A stretch of DNA of 64,000 bases from Pedobacter ureilyticus (lineage in GTDB: Bacteria > Bacteroidota > Bacteroidia > Sphingobacteriales > Sphingobacteriaceae), in the NCBI RefSeq assembly GCF_005925345.1, contig NZ_SSHJ01000005.1, positions 62,001 through 126,000 on the forward strand, written 5' to 3'. Both the position numbers and the translations under genes were made by a program. The notes under the pieces were generated by a model, which was given only the letters and a program-made list of their open reading frames with translations, ran no database searches and had not been told where the DNA came from. Below, piece by piece: positions 61,950 through 64,000 of the stretch; positions within the stretch are counted from its first letter, which is position 1; each line of letters begins with the position of its first letter.

Positions 61950-63144
61950 TCATTAAATCTTTATAAAGTGTTGTGTATTTATGAATATTAGTTTGAGAAA
62001 AAATTTGATGTGCTTTCTTCGATATTTGATTTCGTGATAATATAATTCTATTTTCAATGATATGATCAATTTGCTTTGCCATTTTTTCGACATTGTAAGG
62101 ATCTATCAAAAAGCCATTGGCACCATTTACAATATGATTAGCCATACCCCCAATTTTAAAGCTAATAACCGCCGTGCCACATAGTAATGCTTCTGCCATT
62201 GTATTAGGTAAATTATCTTCTCTAGAAGGTATTATCAAATATTCACATTCATTGTAAATACTTCTAAGTTCTTTGATGTCATACAATGCTCCAATCATAT
62301 TAGTTTTTATTCCTTTCGGGATAGTAGTTTCTCCTTTTCCGACTATAAATATGGTAACTTTATCCTTGTTCTTCAGTCTGCTTAATGCTTCCAATGCAAG
62401 GTCAAATCCTTTTCGGTAGTTATTTACATCACAAGCTATTAATAAAAAATTGAGTAAGCTTCCACTTTTCTCCATTGATTTAGCGTCTGCAAAAAAATCT
62501 TTCTCATTTATTATATTTGGGATTACGTCAGCTTTATGAAATGAGGCTTTGGTTCCAGTGTTCAATTGATCAAGCATCCAGTTGTTTAAACAGACATAGG
62601 TTAAGTTTCTTACCTTTTGAATAGCCTTCATTTTTTGATTATAAGCGTGCTTATTTAGACCTCCAAAGCTCGGGTTATTAAACTCGTCATTTTTATAATG
62701 AAATATCCCTTGCATTGGATTAAGATCATGTAAAGTCCAAACAATTTTTTTATTCTTGAGTTTAGAAAAGAAGGTCTTGTAATTGATGAAGTTTGCTATC
62801 CAATGGAGATGAATAACGTCTGCACTTTTTACAATATCAATGTTTTCGATCCTATAATCAGTGTCAGGAAAAGTGACGATTTCATATTCACCATTTAGCT
62901 GTTTTAGTCTGTGAGTATTACGGTAAGCCGAGTTTAGTCTAATACCAAATTTGTTGAAAATTTTTTCATAGAGACTTGTTTGGTGTTCTAAAACTGGATG
63001 ATGGTTATTCACTTGTGGAATCGTAGTATTAGCAAGTGAAATTATATGTGATTCAATACCTTGATTCAGGAGTTCGAGATGTAGTCTTAGCGCTGCGATA
63101 CCTGCTCCTCCATGTAACCAAGTTGTGATATGTACAACTTTCAT
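61930..63144 (-). CDS. Family 4 glycosyltransferase
   Basis: 404 residues. N-terminal half begins VVHITTWLHGGAGIAALRLH (substrate loop), and the C-terminal half has SREDNLPNTMAEALLCGTAV and FKIGGMANHIVNGANGFLID, the E-x7-E type donor site of GT4. Overlaps the pyruvyltransferase gene by 4 bp. Confidence 0.93.
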   Translation of the reverse strand: MKVVHITTWLHGGAGIAALRLHLELLNQGIESHIISLANTTIPQVNNHHPVLEHQTSLYEKIFNKFGIRLNSAYRNTHRLKQLNGEYEIVTFPDTDYRIENIDIVKSADVIHLHWIANFINYKTFFSKLKNKKIVWTLHDLNPMQGIFHYKNDEFNNPSFGGLNKHAYNQKMKAIQKVRNLTYVCLNNWMLDQLNTGTKASFHKADVIPNIINEKDFFADAKSMEKSGSLLNFLLIACDVNNYRKGFDLALEALSRLKNKDKVTIFIVGKGETTIPKGIKTNMIGALYDIKELRSIYNECEYLIIPSREDNLPNTMAEALLCGTAVISFKIGGMANHIVNGANGFLIDPYNVEKMAKQIDHIIENRIILSRNQISKKAHQIFSQTNIHKYTTLYKDLMNEKLAL

Positions 63145-64000
63145 TCGTTGGCGTAATTGTTTATAATGTCATCCACAGACAAATAATTGTTCATCTGATT
63201 TTCGTCAACAAGATAATTTTTGATTTTTCCGCCTTTAGTATAATCTACAGCTACAAAATTAGTATTAAAGCTGTGTGCAAAAACTACTGAGTGAAACCTC
63301 ATACAAACATTCAACTTTGAAGATTGCATGCTCTCACTTATGGATATAACTGTAGAAAGATACTTGTTGTAAGTAATCGGGATTTCGAAATCGTCGAAAT
63401 ACTTTTCCATGAAGTATCGCGAGAAATCTCGATCATCATTTCCAATTACAAAATTATGCATGTGCTCCAAGCGAATTTCATCTACTTGCATCTCAAGTGC
63501 CTTATGTTTGATTAAGTTGGCAATGCCTAATTCAAGCTCTTGCTTTTTTGCTAGGAAATCTTCGTAAGATAGATCTCTACAATATTCATAGGTCCAGTCT
63601 CTTAGATAACAGGAGATGATATTACGCTGCGGGAATTGCTGATGTAGGCTCTTTAAATATACTTTTGAAGGATCTCCGGAAAGTTTTACTGGTTTGCTGT
63701 GGTTCGTCCATTCTACCGCAGTTAACTTGCTTTTCGCATCTCTCACCATAATTTCATCTGAAAGTGAAAGTATTTTTTTTACCGTATTTTGGTAACGTTC
63801 ATTATACAAGGGGCCAATGCCACATCCATATATAATATTTGTCTTGTTATATATTTTACCTAGTTGAAAAGCTTTTAATGGTACAGACAAAACTTCCAAA
63901 TCCATTAATGGTCCTCCTCCCATTATAATCAAATCGCTACTTTTACATGCTGCAATAAAATCTTTTTCCCAAACGTCAATCACTTTAGCTGTTATGTTTA
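63141..64000 (-). CDS. Polysaccharide pyruvyl transferase family protein, C-terminal part
   Basis: The frame is open to the right edge (NITAKVIDVWEKDF is read upstream of an internal GTG), so the N-terminus lies outside the window. Visible motifs: SSDLIIMGGGPLMDLEVLSV, NIIYGCGIGPLYNERY, IMVRDAKSKLTAVEW, and VCMRFHSVVFAHSFNTNFVA, the C-terminal signature of the CsaB-like family. It likely adds pyruvate ketals to, or builds a related sugar linkage in, the polymer. Confidence 0.85.
   Translation of the reverse strand, partial: NITAKVIDVWEKDFIAACKSSDLIIMGGGPLMDLEVLSVPLKAFQLGKIYNKTNIIYGCGIGPLYNERYQNTVKKILSLSDEIMVRDAKSKLTAVEWTNHSKPVKLSGDPSKVYLKSLHQQFPQRNIISCYLRDWTYEYCRDLSYEDFLAKKQELELGIANLIKHKALEMQVDEIRLEHMHNFVIGNDDRDFSRYFMEKYFDDFEIPITYNKYLSTVISISESMQSSKLNVCMRFHSVVFAHSFNTNFVAVDYTKGGKIKNYLVDENQMNNYLSVDDIINNYANE

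Overview
The window looks like a chromosome segment of a Bacteroidota species close to Pedobacter (Sphingobacteriaceae). Reasons: a SusC/SusD pair, an ECF sigma/FecR/STN-TonB receptor locus, a C-terminal type IX secretion (T9SS) sorting domain, DUF6520 and DUF6266 family proteins, M3 oligoendopeptidase F, and intergenic repeat families of the kind common in Sphingobacteriaceae. Genus is inferred from gene content; no rRNA or tRNA gene was seen.

Layout. 1-8.3 kb: the N-terminal part of an amino-acid permease, a tandem array of about 133-bp repeats with a GIY-YIG nuclease gene inside it, then housekeeping genes (M3 peptidase, DoxX-like protein, guanine-type deaminase) and a 979-residue GAF/PAS histidine kinase. 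8.3-14.2 kb: gene-poor, with a VapBC-type toxin-antitoxin pair, a dispersed palindromic repeat (core CCAGCAAATGCTGGCGCCAG), a frameshifted secreted Ig-repeat protein and an IS3-family end. 14.2-21.7 kb: ECF sigma, FecR anti-sigma, STN-TonB receptor and two paralogous lipoproteins. 22-28.6 kb: IS3 orfA fragment, dnaE2-alkB, an exported OB-fold protein, a candidate phosphorothioate-reading HNH nuclease and a coupled pair of unknown genes.

28.6-36.8 kb is an AT-rich accessory (defence-type) island. It holds a PLD-helicase gene that has lost its middle, an overlapping dGTPase and poly(A)-polymerase-like nucleotidyltransferase pair, a broken phosphoribosyltransferase, and a seven-gene minus-strand run headed by an XRE regulator and a Cas2-fold (SinR-family-like) protein. 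That run starts next to a predicted operator and a strongly structured intergenic element. 36.8-38.7 kb is a mosaic of dispersed repeats.

38.8-44.4 kb: TlpA, SusC, SusD and a convergent DUF6520 peptide, i.e. an outer-membrane uptake locus. 44.7-47.3 kb: small regulators (winged HTH, Crp/Fnr, HTH, membrane LytTR). 47.7-50.8 kb: DUF6266 protein, a small polytopic membrane protein, a CHAP-type peptidoglycan hydrolase and a lipoprotein with a C-terminal membrane anchor. The last three have the architecture of holin, endolysin and unimolecular spanin, without any phage structural genes nearby. 50.9-64 kb: a tightly overlapping minus-strand surface polysaccharide operon (Wzy-like polymerase, glycosyltransferases, FkbM methyltransferase, acyltransferase, pyruvyltransferase) that runs off the right edge and contains two decayed glycosyltransferase copies.

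The strongest candidates for something undescribed are the lysis-like cassette (47.7-50.8 kb), the XRE/Cas2-fold operon with its neighbouring structured element (33.7-36.8 kb), and the dGTPase-nucleotidyltransferase pair (30.9-33.1 kb). All functional claims are inferred from sequence; no database search was run.
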